Origin: Rhyacichthys aspro
Lineage: Eukaryota; Chordata; Actinopteri; Gobiiformes; Rhyacichthyidae
Direction of reading: 5' to 3'
Assembly (NCBI GenBank): GCA_036850595.1
Contig: CM072153.1
Span: 12,542,169 to 12,606,168 of the forward strand
Length of the DNA: 64,000 nt
The notes under the pieces were generated by a model. That model did not search any database. It was not told the DNA's origin and was given only the letters and a program-made list of their open reading frames with translations. Positions 39,640 to 52,900 of the stretch are shown here, piece after piece. A program made the translations under genes and the position numbers. How positions within the stretch are numbered: the first letter of the stretch is position 1; every line of letters begins with the position of its first letter.

Positions 39640-42290
39640 TAGTTCATCTCAAAATAAACACAGGAATCAATATTAGACTATATAAAAATGAAATTTAAAG
39701 GTATACTAATCAATTCCGGGAGTTGTTCATGTCAGTAAAACTTTTTGTATTTTGCTACAACTTTTCTTTTTTACGTTTTCCATCGGAGAGTGGGTTACAC
39801 GCGTACAATTTATTTCAAAATAAAACCGCACATAGAAACTTCCGGTCATCAAAGGGTAAACAGAAGACTCTTGTAAACTAAAATAAAATATAAAACATGC
39901 AAAAGATTGGAGTCATCCTGTTTCATTACGCCTACTGTAAGCTGATATTATGAATTTAATCCTCTAAGATTGAGTGTGTATATCATAAGTAAATCAAATG
40001 TACATTACAGCATCTATATGATATCTCACAACACAGGAGACAGGTAAATAATAATGAAGTCTAATTAATTGTAAAATACCCAAAATGAATTCATTCACCC
40101 TGCTATGACTCTTGTTTTCATCTTGGTAATTATAACAACACCTCATTTATCAGTCTACCATAGTCTATTTATGTTTTACACCAAGCAGTTTAACATGCTC
40201 AAAAACAGAAAAATATGCAGTGGCCTGTTCAAACCGTTCAAACCAAGGCTATGGTGGGTAATGACAGAGATGAACCATAGGGTGGAGCTAACCACCATAT
40301 CAAGATGATGTAGGCTGATGTTTTTCACTGACTTTAACTACACACACAAGCAGCACTTTCTTTTTCACTTCTGAATGTGTCTTGAAGAGATGTCTGATAG
40401 AGCCGGGACCCCCTGCTCTGATTTAAAAAAAAAGGGGGGTCGTTTAAATAGGTTTTAAAGTTATATTAAAAATGTTTCAGAAGAAGCTTTTGACGCTTTG
40501 AAATGCATGAAATTGCTTATATATGTGTGCTACTGTCTGTGTACAAACTTAAATAATAACTAGATGTATTTTTTTTTCCAGTTGTTCAGTAAATAATGTT
40601 AAAAAAGTGGTGAGGGGCCGAAATAGTAAATAAGAATTATTTTAGTGGTCGAGGACTGTCACAAATCCAACCAAAACATACTACAATCCAACTAAAATCT
40701 GTTCAAATCCAACTAAAACCTGCTCAAATCCAACTAAAACATGTTCACATTCAACAAAAACTATTCAAATCCAACAAAAACGTTCAAATCCAACAAAATC
40801 CTGTTTAAATCCATTTAAAACATGTTCAAAACGAATAAAAACTATTCTAATCCAACTAAAACCTGTTCAAATCCACCAAAACCTGTTTATGTCCATATAA
40901 ATTCAGTTCAAATCCAACTAGAACCTTGAACCTCTGAACTGTAACTGTGAAATTTACTCGTTGGGGTCAAATGGGACAAATGTCTAGTGCAGATTAGGAC
41001 TTGTCCATCGCCTAATAAATGGTGTCTAGTTGGAATAAGTTGATTAAACACCGACTATTAGGCACTGTGATAAATACTGCTTTGTTTCCTGTTTTGTCAG
41101 CACATTAAACTGAATCTGTGGATTTGCTGTGCTCGTGTCAGAGTTGTATCCTCTCGCAGCAGCAACTCGAGTCTTTAACAGCGAGTGAAGGAATGCAGCC
41201 CCTTGAGGAAAAAGCCTGCGCAGAGCTCTCTCATTGTGTGATGTATTGTACTGAGCTGTACCAGGAGCTAAACTTCTACAGTATCATCGCTCTGTTCCTC
41301 TTTCTCCCACTTTCTCCCTTGGCAGAACACACTGTTGTTGTTTTTCAATTCCTTTTTCCTGTTCTAAAATTCACTCCTTCACAATGACCTTCAATGCTTT
41401 GAGTATGTATGTGTACGTATGTATTAAAAGTCCCATTGCAAGTTTTATTGAAAATGTTTTCCCTTAATAAATTTAACAAAACAAAACAAAACAAAAAAAA
41501 ACACTTCACTGGAACATATTCAGTGTAATTGAAGTGGCTTTAAGGGTTAAGCATATTTCCTGTGTCCTCACTAAATAGAGCATTTAGATATGTTTTAATG
41601 TGACTACTGAAAGTGGATAAAATTGCAGTTAACACAGAACAGCTATCTCACTTCAAAGCTCCTCTGCGGCATGAGGCTGACACACACAAACGTACACACA
41701 AATCCAGCCAGAGCCAAGGGAAAGATGAGAGATATAGGCCTTGTCGGACAGCTGAGATATAGCACCAGAGCCCTGGGGAGTTTCAGGGGATTTCCACTGA
41801 GGGACTCGGACACATTGGCTGATTTACACTAACACTTTGGCTAAACTTATGATAAAAGTTCACAAAAGAAACATTGCTGTATCTGTCTTTATCCATCTGT
41901 GCCTCCATTTGTCTCTGGCTGCATTCTCTTCTCCTGTTTTTTCCCTCTCCTTAAAAAAAGGAACTGGGCTGTTTGTAAAATAAACTCAAACCTCTGTTTT
42001 ATTCTATTAATTTGTCCTTAGAATGTGAAAGTTAGATATTTTGCACTCAAAGGTCATGGAGGTATATATTTGTGGAGGGAAAAAAGTTTCTAAAGTGAAG
42101 GACAACTAAGAGTAGATGAAAATACATGACTTTTTTTTTTTTTTTTTTATCAAGCTTTACTGCTCCGTTTTCACTGAGGAGAGTCCAGGAATGCAACAAG
42201 GAATCTGGTGAGTGATAAAGAGTAGATGGTACAGTTGTGTGTGTGCTGATTGTGCAACAGTGTCTAAGACATATCTGTACTGCACTTTGT
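39640..42290. other. Intergenic DNA between HERC and wt1
   Basis: No coding exon was recognised. The stretch holds a 21-bp minisatellite at 40.66-40.93 kb, A-rich runs near 41.47 kb and a T run at 42128-42149. Confidence 0.5.
40662..40930. repeat. Degenerate minisatellite, about 20-21 bp unit, about 13 copies
   Basis: Units of the form AATCCAACTAAAACCTGTTC repeat head to tail with substitutions and one-base length changes between copies. No open frame runs through. It lies between the HERC and wt1 genes. Confidence 0.85.
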
Positions 42291-43993
42291 TTTATTACTT
42301 GCAAAGCCGCTCTTTAATAATGCCTTAATTGACTTAAAAGTTTAAATGTGATGAATGTTCAGGATATACGATACTGAAGGACAGAACTGTGTGCAGTGTG
42401 TTTTGGGAGGGGACCTAAGACAAGGTCAGCCGTTAATCTGGTGCTGTATCGGTTTAGACAGTGCACACATTTCATTTCATAGACTTTTATGTCCATTTTT
42501 AAGAACATATAAGGACTTGGATTTAGCTGAATATTAGTTTATCCCCATTACAAATCTATCAGTCCTATGGTTTTTTATTGTTATTACTTTGGGTGTTTAA
42601 AACAGAGGTCATGTTTTATTAAAGTGGATAATGTCATGGAAAAATGCATGAGCTTTTTCTGTGTTTTTTAAAATAAATTGTATCTTCCTGTTAACAAACT
42701 CATCATTGCAAATCCAATAAAAAAAACAAATAAAAACAAGGAAATGCATAAATCATGACAATAGAGACAGCATGTTATTGTATAAAAACAGCCACAGTAC
42801 ATTTACACAGACAAATGACCACACTTTTAAGTACAAAATGTACATTTACTGCCTATTGACAGAAAAAGAACATTCCTGGATCCATCCAAAAGAAAAGTAT
42901 AAAATATTTCTGTTAAGTTACATGCTTTCCCCAATGGAAAGAGTTCAGTTCCCATAGTAAAGAAGTATTATTTACATCCCGACCATAATGCCTCGGCCAC
43001 AGAGCCAGTGTGACCCAGCAGACATATTTTAGAGAGTGCAGAGTCTAAAACGCTGCCAAAGTCCAGTAATATTTACACACAACAGAGACAGCAGCTCTAT
43101 AAGCCATGGACTCTGTGCATCAGACCTTGAGATCACTACAAACACGGCCAACACTGATGATAACTGCTCAGTTTCACTGAATGTCTTTATCCTTTATGGC
43201 CAACATGTCTCATGGTACAAGTGGGCAGACTATAAAAGGCAGAGGCTGGTCTCAGTGCTGCAGTCAAACACATATCTCTATCTTCACATGATTCCAGTGA
43301 AATCTTCCATCTACAAAAAGATAATAAATAAGTCTGGTGGAAGTAATATTTACAACAGCGGAGTAGATTGAGTTTGTAGCTGCAGCAGATCTTTACATTT
43401 GACCTACTGCGTGACCCAGTGTATTTAAACAATAAGATTAGGATGGATGCTACTCTCTGGAGCAGCCTTCACGTGCAGATTTATACAGAACAGCTCAACA
43501 TTTTACAAAAACAGAATCATTTTACAAGTTATAAATGTTTATGGTGTTTTCTTTTTTTGGGGAGGAATTTCAGGAACTGACAGAGTTGTAAAACTAAAAT
43601 GATATTTAACACTGAAATTGATGCTGTATGATTTGGTAATAAGAGGCTGTTTCCGTCTGACAACCAGTCAATGACATCAAACAGGAAGTGAAACCTAGTG
43701 CCAGTGTTTTTTGTTTTTTTTGCCTTCTACACTGCAACACAAGGCCTCTGTTTTAGGAAATCGAGGGGATGCGTCACAAAAAACACAGACAAATGATGTG
43801 TTGTAACATACCAATGTAGCTTTTACAAACAGTACTGACTTCTCAGTGGATGCTGGTTACAGACTTGGACACAGACTTTTCTCTTTAAGTGGTTAGCACT
43901 GTAACCACTAGAAGCCATTACCTCACTGCACTACAGAGGCAGCTTGTGGCTTCTAACTGCTTGAATATACAACACACATAAAACCTAACAGAG
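42291..43993 (-). other. wt1: Probable wt1 3' UTR
   Basis: The region after the wt1 stop carries minus-strand poly(A)-type signals (plus TTTATT) at 42615-42620 and 42291-42296. A 3' UTR of about 1.3-1.7 kb would fit, as mammalian WT1 also has a long one. No other gene is visible here. Confidence 0.4.
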
Positions 43994-46900
43994 TCAAATG
44001 GAGAGCTGCAGTTTGGTGAGGTTCCTCTGGTGCATGTTGTGGTGGCGCACCAACTCATCGCTCCGTGCAAACTTCTTCTGACAGTTGGGCCATCGACAGT
44101 TAAACGGCTTCTCGCCTGAAGCAGTGAATGAATGGCACATTGGAAGAATAGAGGAGGCAGCAATAACATGGAGAATCGAGATAAGAAAAACAATACATTA
44201 GTCGTGTTTATGAGCTAAAATGGTACGGTAAAAATACTAGGCTAGAAACCAAAGTGAATACATGATATTTAAGAAAGAAATAGAAAAATAAAAGTTTACG
44301 CACTTGTTTTACCTGTATGAGTCCGGGTGTGTGTCTTAAGGTGGTCAGACCGAGAGAACTTTCTCTGACACGTCTGGCATTCGAACGGTTTAACTCCTAA
44401 AGACATGTACAGTTTGCATGCACACGCAGACGCACGCACATTCACACAGACATAGTACACAAATAAGCCAGGTTCACACACACAAACCCCACCAACAAAC
44501 ACCCAGGGAGACAGAAAAATACAGTAGAGCAGAGGCTTGGGGTGAAGCCATGCCAAAGTCTGGCCAGCCTTTAGCAAATTCATTTCAGAGGAGCTCAGTG
44601 AAGACAAAATGCAAACAGTGCACTTCAATTGATTGCTTTGTATTATATATAACTGTCATGCAAAATAGCAGAAGATGGCAGAAAGAGATATCAAACACGA
44701 TAGCTTTGACAAAGTGACAAAGTAAGGGAAAGCAATGAACCTGTGTGTCTCCTCTGGTGTCTTTTGAGCTGGTCCGAACGAGAAAACCTCCGACCGCAGT
44801 CTGTGAACTCACACTGGTAGGGCTTCTCCCCTGCACACATGCACAACGCTTTTAAACATATGAAGGCGTACATCATGTACACAGTAAAACAAGACAGAAG
44901 CTCAGCACAGGGATAACTGGACTTTTAAAATATGGTTTCAATCAATAAAAGTTATAAAATTTTAATTATATATTTTAGTTGTCAGTTGTTCACTTTCTAA
45001 TAAAAAAAAAAAAAAAAGAGTAAGTAACCTATTCCTGGCCAAAATACAGGATTTGAGTAGCTTATTTTTATGGTTCCAGTCTCTAGTCTTTTCTCCACAC
45101 TCCTGTTTCTTTTTTCCATAAATCAGGAAATTCATCGAATCCATTTTCAGACCTTTCTATGCAAGGAACCCTAATATAAAAAAACAATATTGTGTGTGTC
45201 ACCTGTGTGTTTGCGACCATGCATCTGCAGATGGGACAGCTTGAAGTAGCGTTTGTTGCATCCTGGGTAGGCGCACATGAAGGGACGTTTCTCACTGCTC
45301 TCTGACCGCACTATGGTTGGAGCGATACCGGGCACCCGCCTCACGTCCTGCAACACAACACGCACTTTAAACATAAACAATCGGGACAGAATTACGCCAA
45401 AGATGTCCCTGGATGACAATGAGTCGAGCCGTACAATGTAATTAAGATAACAGGCACTTCAGTGTGACCCGTCACGCTCAGGGGGGTCATTACAATAAAA
45501 TGCTCATATATTCATTAGCTGCGAATTAGCAGTAAAATGACCCCAGACTGACTGCAGCCCAGAGGGAGCTGTTAGTCACGCCTTTCAGACAGACCCCCAC
45601 CCCCTCCTCACAGAACAGAGAAGGACAATAATAACAGGAACCAACGGCGGGCTCAAAGTCAAGACTTATTTCTAAAATAATACAAGAAATTGGTTCAATT
45701 AAGAGAATTCCAGTCAAAAATGTGCTATATCTTTTTTTCTGCATATAGAGGCCTTTCTTACGTTACAATCACAGAGAGGTAACTTGCTCCATTTGCTCTT
45801 GTTACTTGGGACTTTCTTGTCAAAGCAGATTTACAAAATTCTTGTTATTTAACTAACTTTAATTTGTAATTAAGATATGCTATGTAAAAAAGCGCCCAAG
45901 TGAATCCACATTTAGTTTATTTACTTGATTACAGATTTTGGCCTCTTTAATCCCATTTGTGGTAGAACCTATTCTTCCCCACACTTTAGCTTTCCTCTGT
46001 TGTCTGGCTTGACAATTTGTCTGTGTCTCCTCCATTGTAGACAGCCAAGTGCTCTTTATTTCCTCGGAGACAAACCTTCAGCCTGCAGTCTTCAGCCTGT
46101 CTGCAGCTACAGTTACATACACTACAACAGCAGGGGTAAAGTAGTATTTACTCATTCAAATATGATTTTACAACCAGCATTACATGTTGTGGATCTAGTG
46201 GTGATCAGCAGAGAACAGAATGTAAAGACACCATACATGAAAAATGTCTCTACATAATAATATCCAAAGGGAACTCAGGATTTGCAGGACACTTTTTCAT
46301 TTTCTGTGATCTGTTAACAGTAAAAAAACAAAAAAACAACAAACAAAAAAAAAACAAAAAAACAACTGATCAGCTATAGAATAGTTGAATCTTTACCCCT
46401 GGAGGCCACTAAATGCTAAACACTGAAAATTAATATGATATGATATTAATGTTAATTAAACATTACTCTCCACGAGAGAGTGACATATAATTACTAGAAA
46501 GCGTCAAATGAGTATTATCTGAAAACCAGGTTAAGTCAGTTTTTCAGCAAACTAAGAGATGTTTTTAGTCAGTATTAAACCGATATTAATGATGGATGAA
46601 ATTCCTCGTGTGTCATGTGTATAACTTGGCTGGGCCTGAGTAGTTGTGTAATCTTTTCTGCATAATATGTTTTCTCACATTTTAGAGGTTATTAAATAAA
46701 CTTTAAGTGGGGCAGGAGTAGAGTTTGTTTATTCTTTTGCACTGAGTGATTTTAGTGTATTCATTGTAGTACATTTCTGTAGAAAAAAAAGGCAATTGCA
46801 CTGGAGAAATGATGAAATGTCCCTGAAAACAAAGAAAGACAAATGTTAAAAAGTTGCACAGTGGACTAAGTGCAGGTCTGGAGAATCTCTGCTCTCTGTT

Positions 46901-49900
46901 CTTTAGAGCCGCTGACAGACAATAATTAAAATCTAATGATTTATTAACATGCTGATCCTCGTATGGAAACTGTATCTTTACACAGCCTAACCCTATGTGT
47001 GTTTGTGTGTGTTTCTCTCTTTAATGGATTTGTGGAAAACTTCTCTTTTGCCCTTTTCCCTTTTAAAGATCTCTGTGCCTGTGTGTGTGTTTGTGAATCA
47101 CTGCTCTGCTGCATGTCACGTTTTCCTTTTCACGCAGCCTGTTCATTGAATCAAGCGGACCATTCCTCTTTCTCAGTTCTTTTAGTAAGGTTCCCACTCT
47201 ATTCACATGAATATTTTCAAGGCCAGGACATTTTAAGTGATGACCAAACTGATCCTAAAGGAACCAAAATGAAGAGCCCCACTTGGATAATAGGAAGATT
47301 ATCAAGGGACAGAGACAAGATGTTTCATGTCTTGAGACTTCCAGTTTATGCTTTATTCATGTTTAGTGTTGTAAGACCAGCATATTACTAAACTCATAAC
47401 AAAACTAACTTTAATAGACTGGCTTGATACAGAATACGAGAGGTATTACAGTCATGGATAATACTCTATTGACCAGTGACATTTAAAACATTAGCAGCAG
47501 GTGTCCTGTACCTGTATGCCCCTGAAGACTCCGTGTGTGTGGATGCGGTACTGTGTGCTGCAGCTGTACACCATGGGAGTGTTGGGGTCACTGTCGTAGC
47601 CCGCTGCATGACTACCAACACAAAACAGGAAGACAAAAAGAGTTTAATCATTGAATCAAATCCTTTCAGCAAATGGACAGATATAAAAGTAGAGAAATTA
47701 GTGCATTAGAAAACAGTGTCACTTTTATGTCTTTTTTTAAATAATATATTATTATTATTATTATTATATAAGTTTAAATTGATTGTTGGGAAGATTAACC
47801 AGCTATTATAGAAAATGCATTGGAAGCTAGTGCAGCACAAAAGTATAGACTTATTAGTATTATTTTTGAGAGCAATGTGTCTTATTTTTTGGACAATAGA
47901 AATGGAAAAAAAGGAGAAAAAGGTCGATCAATTCATTGTCCATTCAATAAACTTTGTTATCAGCAGCAGATACAGAAACATTTACTTATTTATGCTTTTG
48001 CAATTCTCTCCATGTTTTAGAACAAAACAAAAGCTGCTCTGTGTGACACAGCTGCCAGTGTTTCCTCTCATATCTCCTGAAGATAACACACAAAGAAACA
48101 GACAGCGCTTGTCTATGAAATGTGTAATATTTCAGTCGGTCTAATCAAACCAAGAGGATGGGAGTTTGTATCCTGTGCTGCTGCGATGGGAATGCATGGT
48201 ATACTCTCCAGCCGTTATAAGGTGCCTGTTGTCTGTCTTATTTTCCCCAAGGCCACTAAAACAAGTTTAGGGTTCTAACATATATATATATATGTATATA
48301 TATAATTGTTAATGTACTTTATATTTATATAATGTCTAATACACTAATGGAAGATGGAAAGTTGGATAAGATTTTAAAAAATGAAGATGCAATTGGGATA
48401 AAAAAAAAGTTTAAGATGCATTGATGCCAGTGTCTGCGTATCTCTGGTACAGCACATGTCACATCTATGAACAACAACATTCGTGGTGAGGGCCCATTTG
48501 CTCCAAGTAATCACAACCCTTTCTACCGTCCTTACAGTCTGTCTACTGTCACTGTCAAAAGGCCAAAATGCCAAAAACATAAAACAGTGTATCCACACAT
48601 AGAGCTACCTGAGCAAGTTACTCACAAACAACTCTTAAAGCTCTCCTGTTTGTTCTGACCATTACAGTTTTGTGTTGCTCACTGTATCTACCTTTGGGCT
48701 CAAAACTCAATGTAATCTCCTTTTCTTACCCACTTTGAACTATGTTTCTACTCAACTTCTCCCTTCATATTTATTATGTTGCTTTACTTTTCTCTTCCTC
48801 TTCAAGAATTGCCTTTCAACTTTCCTTCTGCAACAATAAAGCAGTAGCTTCAAAAACTAGCTACATTCTTGCCCCAGGTACCAGTGCATGAATCTGTATG
48901 TGATATCAAACACGCAACAGCACACAATCAACCATTAACTATGATGAATGGCTGTTGGCTCAATGCAGAGAGGAATTTTTGAGTTGACGCAGATGCTGAC
49001 CAGTGCACTGCTATCCAGGTCATGGTGACATATAGTACAATCCTCTCCAGTTTGAAATCCACATTAGACTTCAACAAAACAAGGCTTTACTAACTACATG
49101 TATCAACAGAGCTTGGTTTCCTTTCTTTTCAACATTCTGGAAGTCATTTTGTTGCTCAATCAATCTCTATAAACTCGAGTTTCAAACACCCCCTTCAACA
49201 CAGGATGATTTCTTGAGCTCACCGGGAGTGAACTGCTGCAGTTTAAACAGTGCCTACCTCTTTATGGTCGATGCCAATGTATTGACAGGGTTCCATGCCA
49301 CACACTCCAACTGAGAGGTCATTTGATATAAATTTTCTCCACTGTGAACAGACCGTAGAGGAAAAACTCATGAGCTGTGCAGTGGACTATCAATTAGCAG
49401 AGATGAGAGGGTGTATCTGTGCAAAGTTGTGCCAGCTTTTATTGTTCCATGAAAGCAGAAAGAAAATATCGACAGACATACCCCTAAAGGATTTGGACTG
49501 GAGGACTTTACAAGACGTTATGTATCACTCTGACTATCAATAGAAATAGTTGATAGCATATATTCCAGGTTGTTTCCAGGTCTTCCAGGATGCATAGGAA
49601 CCCTCAGGTGGAGCTGAGGTCAGGGAACAGACTCCAGGACTATTCTTTGATTAAACACAGCAGACACCACAGTCATTTGTCAGCGCTGCCATGTGATTAA
49701 ACACTACACAATATGTAGTGTAGTGTATATTAGACACACACATACAAGGGGATTTATGGCTCTCACACCCACACCACCTGCAGCCTCGCCGCAGTCTGCT
49801 TCGGGGAAGATGTGGTGCCTGGTACCCTGCTCATTACGCAGCTATTATTTTAGAGTACAGCAGGGGCACAAAGCCAGCAGAGCACAAATGGTATTTCTGA

Positions 49901-52900
49901 GTAAAAAAGATTGGGAAAGAGGCTAAGCAGAAGATTTAAAGTAACAATCCATGACATTTTCAAATAAATAACTGTCTTTTTTTCTTCTCGGTTGCTAACT
50001 GATGTAACCCATGGCCAATTCAGCCAAAGCCATTAAAAAAAACACACACTGTTGATATCATCCCGTGTCTGGTACAGAGCATTTCTCCTGGGAATCTTTT
50101 CAGGATAGTTTTTTTGGGTAGTATCTAGTCATATAGCGAAAAATAGATAATGATAATAAAATATAATAGATGAAATGAAAGAAGATATGATTCAAGGATT
50201 CTGTCGTGAAACTCGAACAATGAATGAAATGTTGTATTGAGCTCTTGGTAAAAACTAAAATGACAATTACAATCACAATAAATACTAAATAAAACATTTT
50301 ACACACATTAAAAATAACAAAAAAGTAATCCATTATATTTTATAGTAGCTTGTTTTTTTGACACAAGTATGTTCAAAGCATCAAGTGAGAGCAGTTCACG
50401 GTGCAAAGAGCATCTGGGTAGAAACTGTCCTTCAGTTTATTCAACGAGCAAAAGTTTCAGTGTAAATTCTTGTCGCCTTTCTATTTATTGTTTAACTGAA
50501 ATAGTGAAAAAAAATCACCAAACGCAGCTCATTAAATGATGAGATGTTGTTTCTAAGGGGCAGACTGTGCTACAGTTAATTACACACAGTGATTTGTGCA
50601 AATGAGCAAGGTGCTGTTACGTTATAATTTCACAAAACAATTTTTTGCTGCTTTTTTTCCTTTCGTCTGTTTATATACATCAGTCATGTTCAAAAGTTGC
50701 TGTCTCATTTCCTTATGCGTAATTGGGTCACAGAGGGGATTAGGATTATTTTCTTAGTTTTAATAAGAGCATATACATCATCACTAGAGATAAAAAGAAT
50801 GACGTCATTGTCGTTGTGCTCTGTGTGTGTTTTCCCCACGTTTCCATGTCATGTTGTTCCCGAGGGAGCAGGGCGGACAAGAGTAAATACAGTCCTGCTG
50901 GTACCAGGCTGCAGATTAGACGACTGACTCAACTCATCTGAGTGAGATGGAGGGCGTGTAATTATGTTTCTGACAAAGAATAACTTCAGACTGAGACTTC
51001 CAGGTTAGCCCGCTGAGATATTTAAACTGTGAATTCCTCAGTTGTTCACACTGTTGTTGGCATGTCAGGAATGTTTCCCTCACGAGCATAACAACCTTTT
51101 TTAATGTAAATGTTGTTGATGTTCTGGTTTGTTTAGGTTGAAGACCATTGTACTAGTATTGCATGGTTAGGAAGACAAGCAATAATTTGTGGTTGTTGTG
51201 GTAGAGAAAAAATACTAAACTGTATGCATTTAATGTCTTGTAATCTTCTTTGGATTTCTGCTGCCTGATAATTATATTGACATGCAGTGTGCATTTATCA
51301 AAAATATTGTTAATTAAAATCACCTGTCCTTGTATTATAGTAGAGTTTAGTGTCACCATGACATTGAGATGAGTACGACTCTACAAACACAGTTTTCTCT
51401 CATGGTTTAATTACTATAGAAACTAAATTAACATCCTAAGTTCCCAATGTGAAAGGAACTAAAGCGGAAAGGAAGCTGCGATGGCAGACAGACCTGTCCC
51501 GAAGGTGGACATCCTGTTCAAATGGACTTCCTGCTACCTTTCACTGAATTACTGCAGTCTGACACGAAACAATCAACAATGGCTTCTGACACACTGCCAG
51601 GTTTATATGTAGATCATGTTTAAAATAGACTTTGTTGAGAAGGTGCTAGTGTGTTACCTGTTGTAAGGGTTCCTGAGCAGCAGGGCCTGACTGCCCGTGC
51701 AGCTGTCTGAAGGAGTGTGGCATCCATAAACGGGAGGAGGTACGGGATACTGCTGCTCACCTGCAGTAAACACAGACACTAGATTTGTACAAAAGGTACA
51801 GGACAAGGTCAGATCACTACGAATCTTCGAGAGACAAGCCTTTGAACACTGACTGCATTTTAACTGTTTATTTCATTGTTTTTCATCCACCAACAAAGAA
51901 CCCTATTTATCATGTTTCTGTCTCTTTGCCTGCACAGTGATTGACTTCCTTGACATATCTCTACCATTCTATGTTTTTAGTTACATCTTATTTGTCTAAA
52001 AATTTTAGATGTATTGTAATTATAATGTAGTAATCAAGACTGATCTTGATATTTTTAAAATTGTTTTATCCTTTATTCATAGAGACAGTGTGGATCGACA
52101 GTACTCAGTGTGTTAGAAAAGGCAATAACATGGAGCAAATGGACCTGAGCTGTAATCAAACCTGTGTAGCTGGTGTATGTAGTATGAGCTCTACCAGATG
52201 AACCACTAGGATGCCCAGGTGTTTAATGAGTCTTAAAGAAGACTGGATTTTAAATGAAAATTGATTGTTTTTGTAATGGGTGGAAAACTTCTACATTCAA
52301 ATGCAAATACAACATGTCTCCTTTCTAATTTTAACAATTTAAAATTTACTGATAATCTTTCCTTCATCTTCAGCTACCAACCCCCTGATAAGGTCTGAGA
52401 TTGGACTTGTAGTTTCACTTTACGCTCGTTGGTATCTCTCCACATGAATCATGCACATGGCCTTGGTTCATATTCAACCTGTCTCCTTGAGGTCTTGGTC
52501 TTGCGTTGGTCTCGGTCATGACCCGCTCTCGGTTAGTGTGGTCTTGACTAAATTTACACCAACAGCTTCCGAACTTGACCCAGCCCCACATATTGAGATA
52601 TTTACCAACAGCTTAAACAGAGGTATAGGGAGGATGTGAGAGGGACGAGAAGTACAGGCCAGGGAGTATGAGAATCAGGATGTGGCTGATTTATGCCTCC
52701 TACAGGCCAGGTCACTGTGGAGCCTGCAGAATAAGGACAAGGCACTCCCTGGGTGAGGGTCACGGAGCCATACACACAGCTGTGCATCCACTAACTTTAA
52801 ATACACCTTAACATCTGCCCATTTTAGTTACTTGTTATTTTTTATTGAATTATTATTATTGATTATTTTTATAGACGAGTGTGATGTCGGCACTTGACAT

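Noticed and set aside
52134..52220. Functional tRNA gene
   Set aside because: A and B boxes are damaged and no cloverleaf can be folded by eye; SINE body sequence follows.
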